Assembly (NCBI GenBank): GCA_965279475.1
Contig: CBDIIA010000003.1
Coordinates: 4,898,001 to 4,962,000 of the forward strand
DNA length: 64,000 nucleotides
Direction: 5' to 3'
Origin: Pseudorhodoferax sp965279475
Lineage (GTDB): Bacteria; Pseudomonadota; Gammaproteobacteria; Burkholderiales; Burkholderiaceae_C
This document shows positions 1 to 7,460 of this stretch, one piece after another; the first letter of the stretch is position 1, and each line of letters starts with the position of its first letter. Below the pieces are notes generated by a model. The model was not told the origin of the DNA. It did no database searches and saw only the letters and a list, made by a program, of their open reading frames with translations. The position numbers and the translations under genes are program-made.

Positions 1-301
1 TTTTTGATTAGAACCGAAGGCTGATCGTATCCCTCTGCTCTTGCGCGCAACGGCTGAACAAATGACCTTCGGCCCTCGAAGCGGCGCGCGTCAGGCTCCC
101 CATCGTCGCCAGGATCAACACCCTGTCGCACACTCATTTCCCGATGCACCCACCGCGCCCTGCGAATGCGCCCCGAGTTCGCGTAGGAGGGTTTCTCGTC
201 CCGGCTTTTCGGCCTGTTGGCGGACTTAGCATGTGCTGTCGGTTGGCGCACAGCGCGGCCACCGCCCCTCAACCCAAGTTCCATCCAAGTCAGGAAACAC
301 C
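1..301. other. intergenic, no gene recognised
   Basis: I see no convincing coding region here; the short open frames are arginine- and proline-rich and lack family features. The last bases carry the ribosome binding site of the SYLF lipoprotein gene. Confidence 0.5.
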
Positions 302-886
302 ATGCACAACACCCCCATCCGTACTGCCGCCGCCACGCTCGCCATCGCCGCCTGCAGCCTTGCCTTTGTCGGTTGCACCACGACCCGGCCGGGCGATGCC
401 GGCACCAGCAGTTCGGCACGCTCGTCCATCGATGCGCAGGTCGACGCATCGCTGTCCAAGCTCTACAACACGGTGCCCGGTTCACGCGAGATGGTGAGCA
501 AGTCCGCCGGCGTGCTGGTGTTTCCCTCGGTCGTAGGCGCGAGCTTCGGCATCGGCGCCGAGTACGGCCGCGGCGCCTTGAGGGTCGACAACCGCACCGA
601 GTCGTACTACAGCACCACGGCAGGCTCCATCGGCTTCCAGGCCGGTGCGCAATCGAAGGCCGTGATCCTGCTGTTCAACACGCAGGAATCGCTGACCAAA
701 TTCCGCAACAGCAAGGGCTGGACTGCAGGCGCCGACGCCACCGTGGCCGTTGCCAACATCGGTGCCAATGGCAGTGTCGACACCAACACCGTTCGCCAGC
801 CGGTCGTCGGCTTCGTGCTGACCAACGTGGGCCTGGAGGCCGGTGTGTCGGTGCAAGGCGCGAAGATCACGCCGATCACCTTGTAG
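302..886 (+). CDS. SYLF/YSC84-domain lipoprotein
   Basis: A 194-residue protein with a lipoprotein signal: hydrophobic residues 9-23 followed by FVGC, placing the lipid-modified cysteine at about residue 25. The rest matches the SYLF (YSC84-like, lipid-binding) family: a SKSAGVLVFPSV stretch, a glycine-rich core, and a C-terminal segment ending GVSVQGAKITPI. Proteins of this type are periplasm-facing lipoproteins whose molecular role is unsettled. ATG at 302 is chosen because AGGAA lies just upstream and the signal peptide begins there; an upstream in-frame extension would bury the signal. It stands alone, with the TonB-like gene starting about 100 bp later. Confidence 0.85.
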   Translation: MHNTPIRTAAATLAIAACSLAFVGCTTTRPGDAGTSSSARSSIDAQVDASLSKLYNTVPGSREMVSKSAGVLVFPSVVGASFGIGAEYGRGALRVDNRTESYYSTTAGSIGFQAGAQSKAVILLFNTQESLTKFRNSKGWTAGADATVAVANIGANGSVDTNTVRQPVVGFVLTNVGLEAGVSVQGAKITPITL

Positions 887-990
887 CCCGCGAGGGTGCC
901 GCAGGCAGGATGACCGCCTGCCGCAGCGGCTACATTCGTTGCTGAACCACCCTCACCGGCTGTCGCCACGGCAGCCGGCCTCTTCAGCAC

Positions 991-3060
991 GTGTCCAGCA
1001 CCGCCGTACCAGCTCCAACCGATGGCCAGTGGCCGCGCGGCCGCGTGCGGCCCGAGCGCGAAAGGCTGTTGGTCGGGCTGCTGGTGTCGCTGCTGGTCCA
1101 CGCGCTGCTGTTGAGCCTGACCTTCGGCGGCGAGGAACTGGGGCTTCCGGGACTGGGATTCCCCTGGCAGGACCGACGTGTCGAAGTACCTGCCTTGCGC
1201 GTGACACTCGAGCCTTCGCCGGGCGCGGTGTCCGATCCGTCCGCAAGTGCCGGTGGCGGTGCGGCCCCTTCCAGCGACGAGGCGGGTTCACCGACGAGCG
1301 CCGCTCCACCGGCAGCCTCGCACGCAGCGCCGACGCCCGAAGCCGAACCCGCCGTGATGACCGCGGAACAGTCCGACGCATCCGACTGGAGCGTATCCAC
1401 TGCGCCCGCGACACTCCCGCCCTCGGCCGCGGAAGCGCAGCGCGAAGCCGAACGCCAGGAGGCCGAACGGCAGGCCGCCGCACAACAGGCGGCGCAACAG
1501 GAAGCCGCACGCCAAAAGGCCGCACTGCGCGCAGCGGCACGGCGCGAGGCCGCCCGCCGGGAGGCTGCGCGTATCGAGGCAGCCCGGCTGGAAACCGAAC
1601 GCGACGCAGCTACGCGGCAGGCCGCAGCGCTGCAGGACGCGGCACGGCGAGAGGCCGCGGAAGCGGCAGAGGCATCAGCAGCAAGGGCTCGCGCCGAACT
1701 TGCGCGGATCGAGGCCGACGACACCGAGGCCGCACGGCAAGCGGCGGCGCGGCAGGAGGCTGCACGGCAGGACACCGCGCGACAGGAAGCCTTGCGGGCG
1801 CAAGCGGAGCGCCTCGAAGCGGAGCGACAGGACGTGCTGCGCCAGGACGCGGCCCGTCAGGCGGCGGCCATCGCCGAGGCGGGGCGGATCGAAGCCGCGT
1901 CGCGGCAGGAAGCGGCCCGCCAGGAAGCGATGCGGACCGAAGCTGCGCGGCTGGAAGTCGAACGCCAGGAGGCGCAGGCGGCGGCGCGGCAAGAGGCCAT
2001 GCAACGCGAAGCCGCAGAGGCAGCGCGTGCCGAGGCGGCCCGGGCCGACGCCGAGCGCCAGGAAGCGGCGCGTGCGGAGGTCTTGCGCCAGGAAACCGCC
2101 CGTCGGGACGCGGCCCTGGTCGAAGCAGCGCGGCGAGAGGCAGCACGGCAGGAAACCGTCCGTCAGGAAGCTGCGCGCGCGCAAGCCGCACGGCTGGAAG
2201 CGGAACGCCAGGAGGCCGCGCGTGCGGAGGCTGCCCGCCAGGAAACGGCGCGGGCCGAGGTCGTACGGCAGGAAGCCGAACGCCGGGAAGCCATGGCCCA
2301 GGCGGCTGCACGGCAGGAGGCCATGCGACAAGAGGCGGCACGCCAGGACGCTCTTCGCCAGGCAGCGGCACGCACCGAGGCGGCGCGCCAGGAAGTCGCC
2401 CGTCAGGACGCCGTCCGCCAGGCAGCGGCACGGCAAGAAGAGGCAGCCCGCCAAGCCGCAGCCCAGACCGAAGCCGCGCGCCAGGAAGCCGCGCAGGCCG
2501 CGGCAGCACGCCAGGACGCCGAACGGCAGGAGGTCGCGCGCCAAGCCGCGGCACGGCAGGAAGCAACACGGGCAGCCGAGGCACAACGCGAAGAGAGGCT
2601 GCGGGCGATCGGCCGGCAACTGAACGAGGAAGCCGATCGACGCGCGGCGGCGTCGGCCGCGGCCGACGCCGCGCGCCCGTCATCGTCGCTGCCGTCGTCG
2701 TGGAGCAGCGCGCGGCGGGGCCGGATCTTCGGCCGCAGCGACACCAACGCCGAACTCGTGCTGTACGCCGAAGCCTGGAGCCGCAAGATCGAGCTCAACA
2801 TGACCTTCGATGCGGTCCGCGACATCGCCCGGCAGCCGCACACCGACCCCGTGGTCACGGTGGCCGTGCGCAGCGATGGCTCGGTCGAGTCGGTCAACTT
2901 CGTGCGCTCCAGCGGCATCGCGGCCCTCGACGAGGCGATCCGTGGCATCGTGCAGAGCCAGGCCAACTACCAGGCGTTCCAGCCCGCGCTGGCCCGCGAA
3001 TTCGATGTGATCGAGATTCGCCGGACCTGGCACTTCGACGCAGCGATCCGGCTGTACTGA
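991..3060 (+). CDS. TonB/TolA-like protein with very long Ala/Arg/Gln/Glu repeat region
   Basis: A 689-residue protein starting with GTG. After about 25 basic residues comes one membrane anchor (roughly residues 26-46), then a Pro/Ala/Ser linker. Residues about 150-540 are almost entirely variations of A-A-R-Q-E-A-A-R, a predicted long charged helix or coiled coil. The last 100 residues form a TonB-type C-terminal domain (VTVAVRSDGSVESVNFVRSS followed by a conserved helix and the terminal strand). The layout, anchor, long periplasm-spanning rod, small C-terminal domain, is that of TonB/TolA energy transducers, but the rod is much longer than usual. No exbB/exbD or tolQ/R neighbours are present, so the partner is unknown. 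Confidence 0.75.
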   Translation: MSSTAVPAPTDGQWPRGRVRPERERLLVGLLVSLLVHALLLSLTFGGEELGLPGLGFPWQDRRVEVPALRVTLEPSPGAVSDPSASAGGGAAPSSDEAGSPTSAAPPAASHAAPTPEAEPAVMTAEQSDASDWSVSTAPATLPPSAAEAQREAERQEAERQAAAQQAAQQEAARQKAALRAAARREAARREAARIEAARLETERDAATRQAAALQDAARREAAEAAEASAARARAELARIEADDTEAARQAAARQEAARQDTARQEALRAQAERLEAERQDVLRQDAARQAAAIAEAGRIEAASRQEAARQEAMRTEAARLEVERQEAQAAARQEAMQREAAEAARAEAARADAERQEAARAEVLRQETARRDAALVEAARREAARQETVRQEAARAQAARLEAERQEAARAEAARQETARAEVVRQEAERREAMAQAAARQEAMRQEAARQDALRQAAARTEAARQEVARQDAVRQAAARQEEAARQAAAQTEAARQEAAQAAAARQDAERQEVARQAAARQEATRAAEAQREERLRAIGRQLNEEADRRAAASAAADAARPSSSLPSSWSSARRGRIFGRSDTNAELVLYAEAWSRKIELNMTFDAVRDIARQPHTDPVVTVAVRSDGSVESVNFVRSSGIAALDEAIRGIVQSQANYQAFQPALAREFDVIEIRRTWHFDAAIRLY

Positions 3061-3103
3061 CGGCACAGCGGAGCGGGCCACCACGACGACGGCGCGGGCG
3101 CTG

Positions 3104-3249
3104 TCATTGCGCATCCTGGCGCAAGGCTTCGACCATGGCCCGCGCCGTCGCCGCGCCGGAAGCCCGGTTTGGGTCGTCGTAGCCGTCCTCGGGCGGCGTG
3201 CCGCCCGGCGGCGAGGCATATTCGACCGCAATGCCAGACGGCGCTGGAA
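3104..3249 (-). pseudogene. possible DJ-1/ThiJ-like gene fragment
   Basis: This minus-strand stretch reads GIAVEYASPPGG-T-PPEDGYDDPN and then MVEALRQDAQ before a stop. That resembles the segment after the first strand-helix unit of ThiJ/PfpI proteins. It has no start of its own, and the similarity ends near 3245 where a plus-strand fragment begins. I read it as the remains of a disrupted gene; assignment by eye only. Confidence 0.3.
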
Positions 3250-3339
3250 ATCTTCCTGGTCCATACGAAGCGGATCGGCCCGAGTGCACGCCTGCTGCGC
3301 GGCTTCCTGCTGGACACCGCCCGCGAGGACGGCTGGTAG
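3241..3339 (+). pseudogene. possible LysR-type regulator C-terminal fragment
   Basis: A 32-codon stretch, ALEIFLVHTKRIGPSARL and on to a TAG stop, resembles the last strand and helix of a LysR-type effector domain. No upstream frame continues it. It abuts a minus-strand fragment; the two look like a divergent gene pair whose 5' halves were lost. The similarity is weak. Confidence 0.28.
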
Positions 3340-3345
3340 GCCGGG

Positions 3346-4299
3346 TCACCGCGCGAACCGCCTGCGGTATTCCGCCAGGCTCACGCCCAGGCGACGGGCA
3401 AACGCACGCCGGAAACCGTCCACATTGGCATAACCGACCGCATCGGCCAGGCGCTTGCCCGGCAGGTCGGACTCTTCGGCCAGGCGGCGGGCGGCGTCGA
3501 TCCTGGCGTTCTCCACGAACTCCGCGGGCGTGGTGCCGGTCTCGCTGCGAAAGCTGCGTGCGAACGTCCTTTCGCTCATGCCGGCGCGCGCGGCCAGCAC
3601 GGGGACAGACAGATCGTCCCGCAGATGGGCCAGCACATGGTCCTGCACCTTGCGCACCTCGGAGCGCTCCGACGTCTGCGCCGCCAGGTGGGCACTGAAC
3701 TGGCTCTGGCCGCCGGGGCGTTTCAGGAACATCACCAGTTCGCGCGCCACGCGCAATGCGAGTTCGCGGCCATGGTCGTCTTCCACCATCGCGAGCGCGA
3801 GGTCCATGCCGGCTGTCACACCCGCCGAGGTGAACAGCTTGCCGTCCTGTACATGGATGGCATCCGCCTCGACACGGGCGAGCGGGCACGCCGCCGCGAG
3901 GCGGGCGGCCGCGTTCCAGTGCGTCGCCACACGTTTGCCGTCGAGCAGGCCGCAGGCGGCCAGCACGAACGCGCCCGTGCAGACCGAGCCGTACCGCCGC
4001 ACGCTGTGCGACTGCCGCCGCAGCCAGTCCTGCAGCGGCTGGCCGCTGGCCATGTCGCCGATGTCGGGACTGCCCGCCACGAGCAAGGTGTCGATGCGGC
4101 CGCGCTGCGTCGCAACGGTTGCGTCCACGGCCAGGCGCAAGCCACCGCTGCTCTTGAGCACGCCGGCGGTGGCACCGATCACCTGCACCTGGTAGGCGCG
4201 CGGCTTGCCGAGCTGGCGCGCTGCTTCGGCGAACACGTCCGCCGGGCCGGCCACGTCGAGCAGCTGGAAACGGGGAAAAGCGAGGATCGCGATGCGCAT
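3346..4299 (-). CDS. GlxA-family (DJ-1 + AraC) transcriptional regulator
   Basis: A 317-residue regulator. Residues about 1-170 form a DJ-1/PfpI-like domain (starts MRIAILAFPRFQLLDVAGP, with YGSVCTGAFVLA around the nucleophile elbow and HWNAAARLA after it). Residues about 215-317 form an AraC-type double helix-turn-helix (LAARAGMSERTFARSF, then LADAVGYANVDGFRRAF). The DJ-1 part of this family acts as a ligand-sensing domain. ATG 4299 matches the usual MRIA start; a TTG three codons upstream is an alternative. It is divergent from the SLAC1-type channel gene, and the intergenic region holds a perfect inverted repeat, so that gene is its likely target. Confidence 0.88.
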   Translation of the reverse strand: MRIAILAFPRFQLLDVAGPADVFAEAARQLGKPRAYQVQVIGATAGVLKSSGGLRLAVDATVATQRGRIDTLLVAGSPDIGDMASGQPLQDWLRRQSHSVRRYGSVCTGAFVLAACGLLDGKRVATHWNAAARLAAACPLARVEADAIHVQDGKLFTSAGVTAGMDLALAMVEDDHGRELALRVARELVMFLKRPGGQSQFSAHLAAQTSERSEVRKVQDHVLAHLRDDLSVPVLAARAGMSERTFARSFRSETGTTPAEFVENARIDAARRLAEESDLPGKRLADAVGYANVDGFRRAFARRLGVSLAEYRRRFAR

Positions 4300-4318
4300 G
4301 GCCGACAAGGCTCGGTAA

Positions 4319-4398
4319 TTGGCAGAAAACGCCGTGTGCTGAGGAGGACGCGGGCCCCAGTTTGGCAGAAACTATCCAAACCAGCAAATCCTGCCAAA
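4319..4398. promoter_or_regulatory. operator candidate: TTTGGCAG-N22-CTGCCAAA plus extra half-site
   Basis: The gap between the GlxA regulator and the divergent SLAC1-type channel gene contains a perfect 8-base inverted repeat at 4361-4368 and 4391-4398, spaced by 22 bases. A third copy of the half-site, TTGGCAGAAAA, lies at 4319-4329 in the same orientation as the first. The arrangement fits an AraC-type regulator binding two or three half-sites. Function is inferred. Confidence 0.55.
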
Positions 4399-4408
4399 GA
4401 GATCCCAC

Positions 4409-5404
4409 ATGCAAATCCCATCCATCCACCCGTCCTCGCCTGCCCTCGATGCGCGGGCAGGCGCCTCCGTCCGCAACCTGCCCGTCAGCCTGTTTGCATC
4501 GGTGATGGGCCTGTCGGGCCTGGCCATGGCGTGGCGGTTGGCACACGACAGCCTGGGTGCGCCCGCCATCGTCGGCGAAGCCATCGGCGCATTCGCGCTG
4601 GGCATTTTTCTCCTCGTGTCGGCGGCCTATCTGGCGAAACTGGCCCGGCATCCGGAGGCGGTGCACGCCGAGTTCCATCACCCAGTGGCCGGCAACTTCT
4701 TCGGCACCATCGTGATCTCGCTGCTGCTGTTGTCCGCCATCGTCGCGCCGTACCACGCACCGGCCGCACATGTCCTCTGGACTGTGGGCGTGCTGGCGAC
4801 GTTCGCGCTGTGCAGCGTGGTGGCGTCGCGCCTGCTCAAGGGCCGGGTCGACCCGTCGCACGCCGTGCCGGCCTGGATCATTCCTTGTGTGGCCACGCTC
4901 GACATCCCCGTCACCGGCGCCCAGATGCCGATGGCCTGGGCGTCGGAGATCAATCTGCTGGCCAGCGCCGTCGGCTCGGTGATGGCGCTGGTGCTCTTCG
5001 TGCTGATCGTCGGCAGGCTCGTGCACCGCGACCCGCTGGCGCCCGCGATGACGCCGTCGCTGATGATCCTGGTGGCGCCCTTCGCCGTGGGCTTTCTCGC
5101 CTACGCCAACATGGCGGGCGGCATCGACCGCTTCGCCGCCCTGCTGTTCTACTTTGCGCTGTTCATGTGCGCCGTGGTCGCGCCCAAGGTGTTCCGCCCG
5201 AGCGTGCCATTCTCCGCGTCCTGGTGGGCGATCAGCTTCCCGCTGGCCGCGCTGGTGAACGCGGCGCTGAAATACGCGGCGTTCAGGGCCAGCGGCCCGC
5301 TGTGGGCTCTGGCGGCCGTTCTGCTGGTGGCGCTGACCCTGGCGTTGGTGGTTCTCACGGTCCGCACCATGCAGATGGCGCTCAACGGAAAGCTGTTCAC
5401 CTGA
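4409..5404 (+). CDS. SLAC1/TehA-type anion channel protein (TDT family)
   Basis: A 331-residue inner-membrane protein with about ten hydrophobic segments. It carries hallmarks of the tellurite-resistance/dicarboxylate transporter (TDT) group: an early LPVSLFASVMGLSGLAMAW segment and FHHPVAGNFFGTIVISLLLL. Family members are SLAC1-like anion channels or TehA/Mae1 transporters; the substrate cannot be read from sequence. It lies divergent from a GlxA-type regulator with an inverted repeat ending ten bases before its ATG, so regulation by that protein is likely. Confidence 0.85.
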   Translation: MQIPSIHPSSPALDARAGASVRNLPVSLFASVMGLSGLAMAWRLAHDSLGAPAIVGEAIGAFALGIFLLVSAAYLAKLARHPEAVHAEFHHPVAGNFFGTIVISLLLLSAIVAPYHAPAAHVLWTVGVLATFALCSVVASRLLKGRVDPSHAVPAWIIPCVATLDIPVTGAQMPMAWASEINLLASAVGSVMALVLFVLIVGRLVHRDPLAPAMTPSLMILVAPFAVGFLAYANMAGGIDRFAALLFYFALFMCAVVAPKVFRPSVPFSASWWAISFPLAALVNAALKYAAFRASGPLWALAAVLLVALTLALVVLTVRTMQMALNGKLFT

Positions 5405-5473
5405 CACGCCGACCCAGGCCCGAACGCCGCGGTCTGAAGGCCGCATGGCGATCGTGCAGTAGAGTCGGGCCTG

Positions 5474-5950
5474 ATGGCCCGGCAACTTGCACATTCCAAC
5501 TCCCCGGCAGCGCCCGCAACGCAAGCCGTGGCGCGCCGCAGCGCGGACGACTGGCTGGCCCAGGGCGATGCACTCTGCCACGCAGATCCGCTCGGCGCGC
5601 GGTACGCCTACCGCAGGGCGCTGGAAGCGCAAGCCGGCTTCGCGGATGCCTATGTCAACCTGTCCGCACTGCTGCTGAGCATCGGCGATCCTGAAGAAGC
5701 GCTGCGCGTCTGCGACCAGGCCCTGCGTTGCACCGCGCCGTCCGTCGCGCTCTGGTTCAACCGCGCCCTGGCGTCGGAAGACCTGGACCAGTCGGCGCAG
5801 GCCGAGCAGAGCTACCAACAGTGCCTGGCGCTGGAGCCGGCCTGCGCCGACGCGCACCACAACCTGGCCAGGCTGTTCGTGGCCCGGGGCGATGCGGTGT
5901 CGGCCCAGCGGCACCTGCAGGCCCTGCGGCGCTGCCCGTTGGGATCCTGA
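5474..5950 (+). CDS. tetratricopeptide-repeat protein
   Basis: A 158-residue protein with three or so TPR units from about residue 35 onward (YRRALEAQAGFADAYVNLSA, LWFNRALASEDL, SYQQCLALEPACADAHHNLA). There is no signal peptide, so it is probably a cytoplasmic interaction scaffold. The start at 5474 is about 70 bp after the channel gene. No partner can be named from context. Confidence 0.75.
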   Translation: MARQLAHSNSPAAPATQAVARRSADDWLAQGDALCHADPLGARYAYRRALEAQAGFADAYVNLSALLLSIGDPEEALRVCDQALRCTAPSVALWFNRALASEDLDQSAQAEQSYQQCLALEPACADAHHNLARLFVARGDAVSAQRHLQALRRCPLGS

Positions 5951-6079
5951 GTCCGTCGGCGTGGCCTGCGAGGGCTGCCCGTAGGCGAATCCGCACATCC
6001 ATGCCCGCCGAATCCCGACGCCGGCCGCCCGGAGCCTTGCTTATGCTTTGTTCCATCAGCAACCAACCAAGGAGTTCAG

Positions 6080-6265
6080 ATGAACGCAGACCAAGTCAAG
6101 GGCAGCCTGAAGGACGCAGCAGGCAAGGTGCAGCAGAAGACCGGCGAGGTCATCGGTAGCACGGAACAACAAGCCAAGGGCGTCGCCAAGCAGATCGACG
6201 GCAAGGCACAGAAGAACGTCGGCGACGCGAAGGAAGTCCTGAAGGACGCCATCGACAAGGCTTGA
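6080..6265 (+). CDS. CsbD-family stress protein
   Basis: A 61-residue, highly charged, alanine- and lysine-rich protein beginning MNADQVKGSLKDAAGKVQQK, the standard CsbD-family pattern (general-stress proteins of unknown biochemical role). A good ribosome binding site (AAGGAG) lies 7 bases upstream of the ATG. An intrinsic terminator follows at once, so it is a monocistronic unit. Confidence 0.92.
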   Translation: MNADQVKGSLKDAAGKVQQKTGEVIGSTEQQAKGVAKQIDGKAQKNVGDAKEVLKDAIDKA

Positions 6266-6283
6266 TGTCTTGTCACCTCCATG

Positions 6284-6311
6284 AACGCGGCCTGATGGCC
6301 GCGTTTTCTTT
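6284..6311 (+). terminator. intrinsic terminator after csbD-like gene
   Basis: AACGCGGCC-TGAT-GGCCGCGTT is a perfect 9-bp stem with a 4-base loop, followed by TTCTTT. It lies between the CsbD gene and the convergent FAD oxidase gene, so it may serve both directions. Confidence 0.8.
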
Positions 6312-6326
6312 GGTGCGCGCGAAGCG

Positions 6327-7460
6327 TCACCCCGCGCCACGCAAGCGGAACGGCGAAAGCGCTTCGGCAGCAACACCGTACCGGGCGATGTGATCCGGCT
6401 CGGGCTGGCCCCTCAGCAACGCGGCCGCCAATTCCGACACGGCGGCCGCTGTCTGGATGCCGTAGCCCCCCTGGGCCGCAAGCCAGAAGAAGCCGGCCAC
6501 GTGGTCGTCCGCGCCCACCACCAGGTCGCCATCGTCGACGAAGGACCGCAGGCCGGCCCAGGTGTGTTTCGGGCGGCGGATCTGCATCACCGTCAGCTCT
6601 TCGATGTAGTGGATGCCCGTGGCGACATCGATCTCTTCGGGCTGCACATCCTGCGGATCGACCGGATCGGCATTGGCCGGCGACCCCAGCAGCTGGCCGG
6701 CGTCCGGCTTGAAGTAATAGGTCTCGTCGATGCCGATCACGGTCGGCCATTCGGCGATGTCGACACCGGCCGGCGGCTCGAACGTGAACGCGGTGCGGCG
6801 CTTGGGCTGCAGCCCGATGGGTGCGACACCGCAGCGCTGCGCCACGCCGTCGGCCCAAGCACCGGCGGCGTTGACGATCGCCGCCGCCGTCAGGGTCCGA
6901 CCGTCGGCCAAACGCACCGACCAGGCACCTCGATCGAACGACGCTGCCATGAACTCGGCACCCCACAGGCTTTGCCCGCCGCGGGCCCGGAAGCCGCGCA
7001 GGTAGCCCTGGTGCAAGGCGTGCACGTCCATGTCCATCGCGTCCGGCTCGAGGATGGCGCCGCACACCCGGTCCTCGCGCAGCACGGGGCAGCGGGCCAG
7101 CACCTCGCGCACCGACAGCAGAGCGACCTGGGGCGACGCGGCACGCGCCCGCGCGAAGGCCTCGGCCAGCGCCTGCTCCTGCCCGACCTGCGCCACGTGC
7201 ATCGCACCCCGCGGCGTGAGGACGGGGTGCTCAGCGAAGCCGGCCGGAGGCTGCTCGTAGAACGCGCGGCTGGCACGGGTGAGCGCGCGGATCATCGGCG
7301 TGCCATAGGTCTCCATGAACATCGCGGCGGACCGCCCGGTGGAGTGGTAACCAGGCTGGGATTCACGCTCCAGCAGCGCCACCCGCCCATGGGGCGCGAG
7401 CTGCCAGGCGACGGACGCACCCGCGATGCCGGCGCCCACCACCAGGACATCAAACTCCAT
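6327..7460 (-). CDS. FAD-dependent amino-acid oxidase/dehydrogenase (DadA/glycine-oxidase type)
   Basis: A 377-residue flavoprotein with an N-terminal Rossmann dinucleotide site (VVGAGIAGASVAWQLA, then an acidic residue ending strand 2) and DAO-family segments such as GRSAAMFMETYG and VNAAGAWAD. The family oxidises amines or amino acids, often D-amino acids, to imino/keto acids. ATG 7460 is chosen because GGAGG lies 6 bases upstream; an ATG six codons earlier would overlap the permease more deeply. It overlaps the end of the LivHM gene by 11 bp and is the last gene of the ABC-transporter operon, suggesting it oxidises the imported compound. Confidence 0.85.
   Translation of the reverse strand: MEFDVLVVGAGIAGASVAWQLAPHGRVALLERESQPGYHSTGRSAAMFMETYGTPMIRALTRASRAFYEQPPAGFAEHPVLTPRGAMHVAQVGQEQALAEAFARARAASPQVALLSVREVLARCPVLREDRVCGAILEPDAMDMDVHALHQGYLRGFRARGGQSLWGAEFMAASFDRGAWSVRLADGRTLTAAAIVNAAGAWADGVAQRCGVAPIGLQPKRRTAFTFEPPAGVDIAEWPTVIGIDETYYFKPDAGQLLGSPANADPVDPQDVQPEEIDVATGIHYIEELTVMQIRRPKHTWAGLRSFVDDGDLVVGADDHVAGFFWLAAQGGYGIQTAAAVSELAAALLRGQPEPDHIARYGVAAEALSPFRLRGAG

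Noticed and set aside
1440..2600. Tandem DNA repeats that could be mistaken for a CRISPR or satellite array
   Set aside because: The period is short and irregular, and the repeats are codons of an Ala/Arg/Gln/Glu helix; no spacer-repeat alternation.
843..3182. Long open frames overlapping the TonB-like gene on both strands
   Set aside because: They are Arg/Gly/Pro-rich shadows of a high-GC repetitive coding region. Only the 991-3060 frame has a membrane anchor and a TonB C-terminal domain.
3104..5998. 964-codon minus-strand open frame across the GlxA and channel genes
   Set aside because: It runs antisense or out of frame to clear domain-bearing genes and has no family pattern except the short DJ-1-like tail reported separately.
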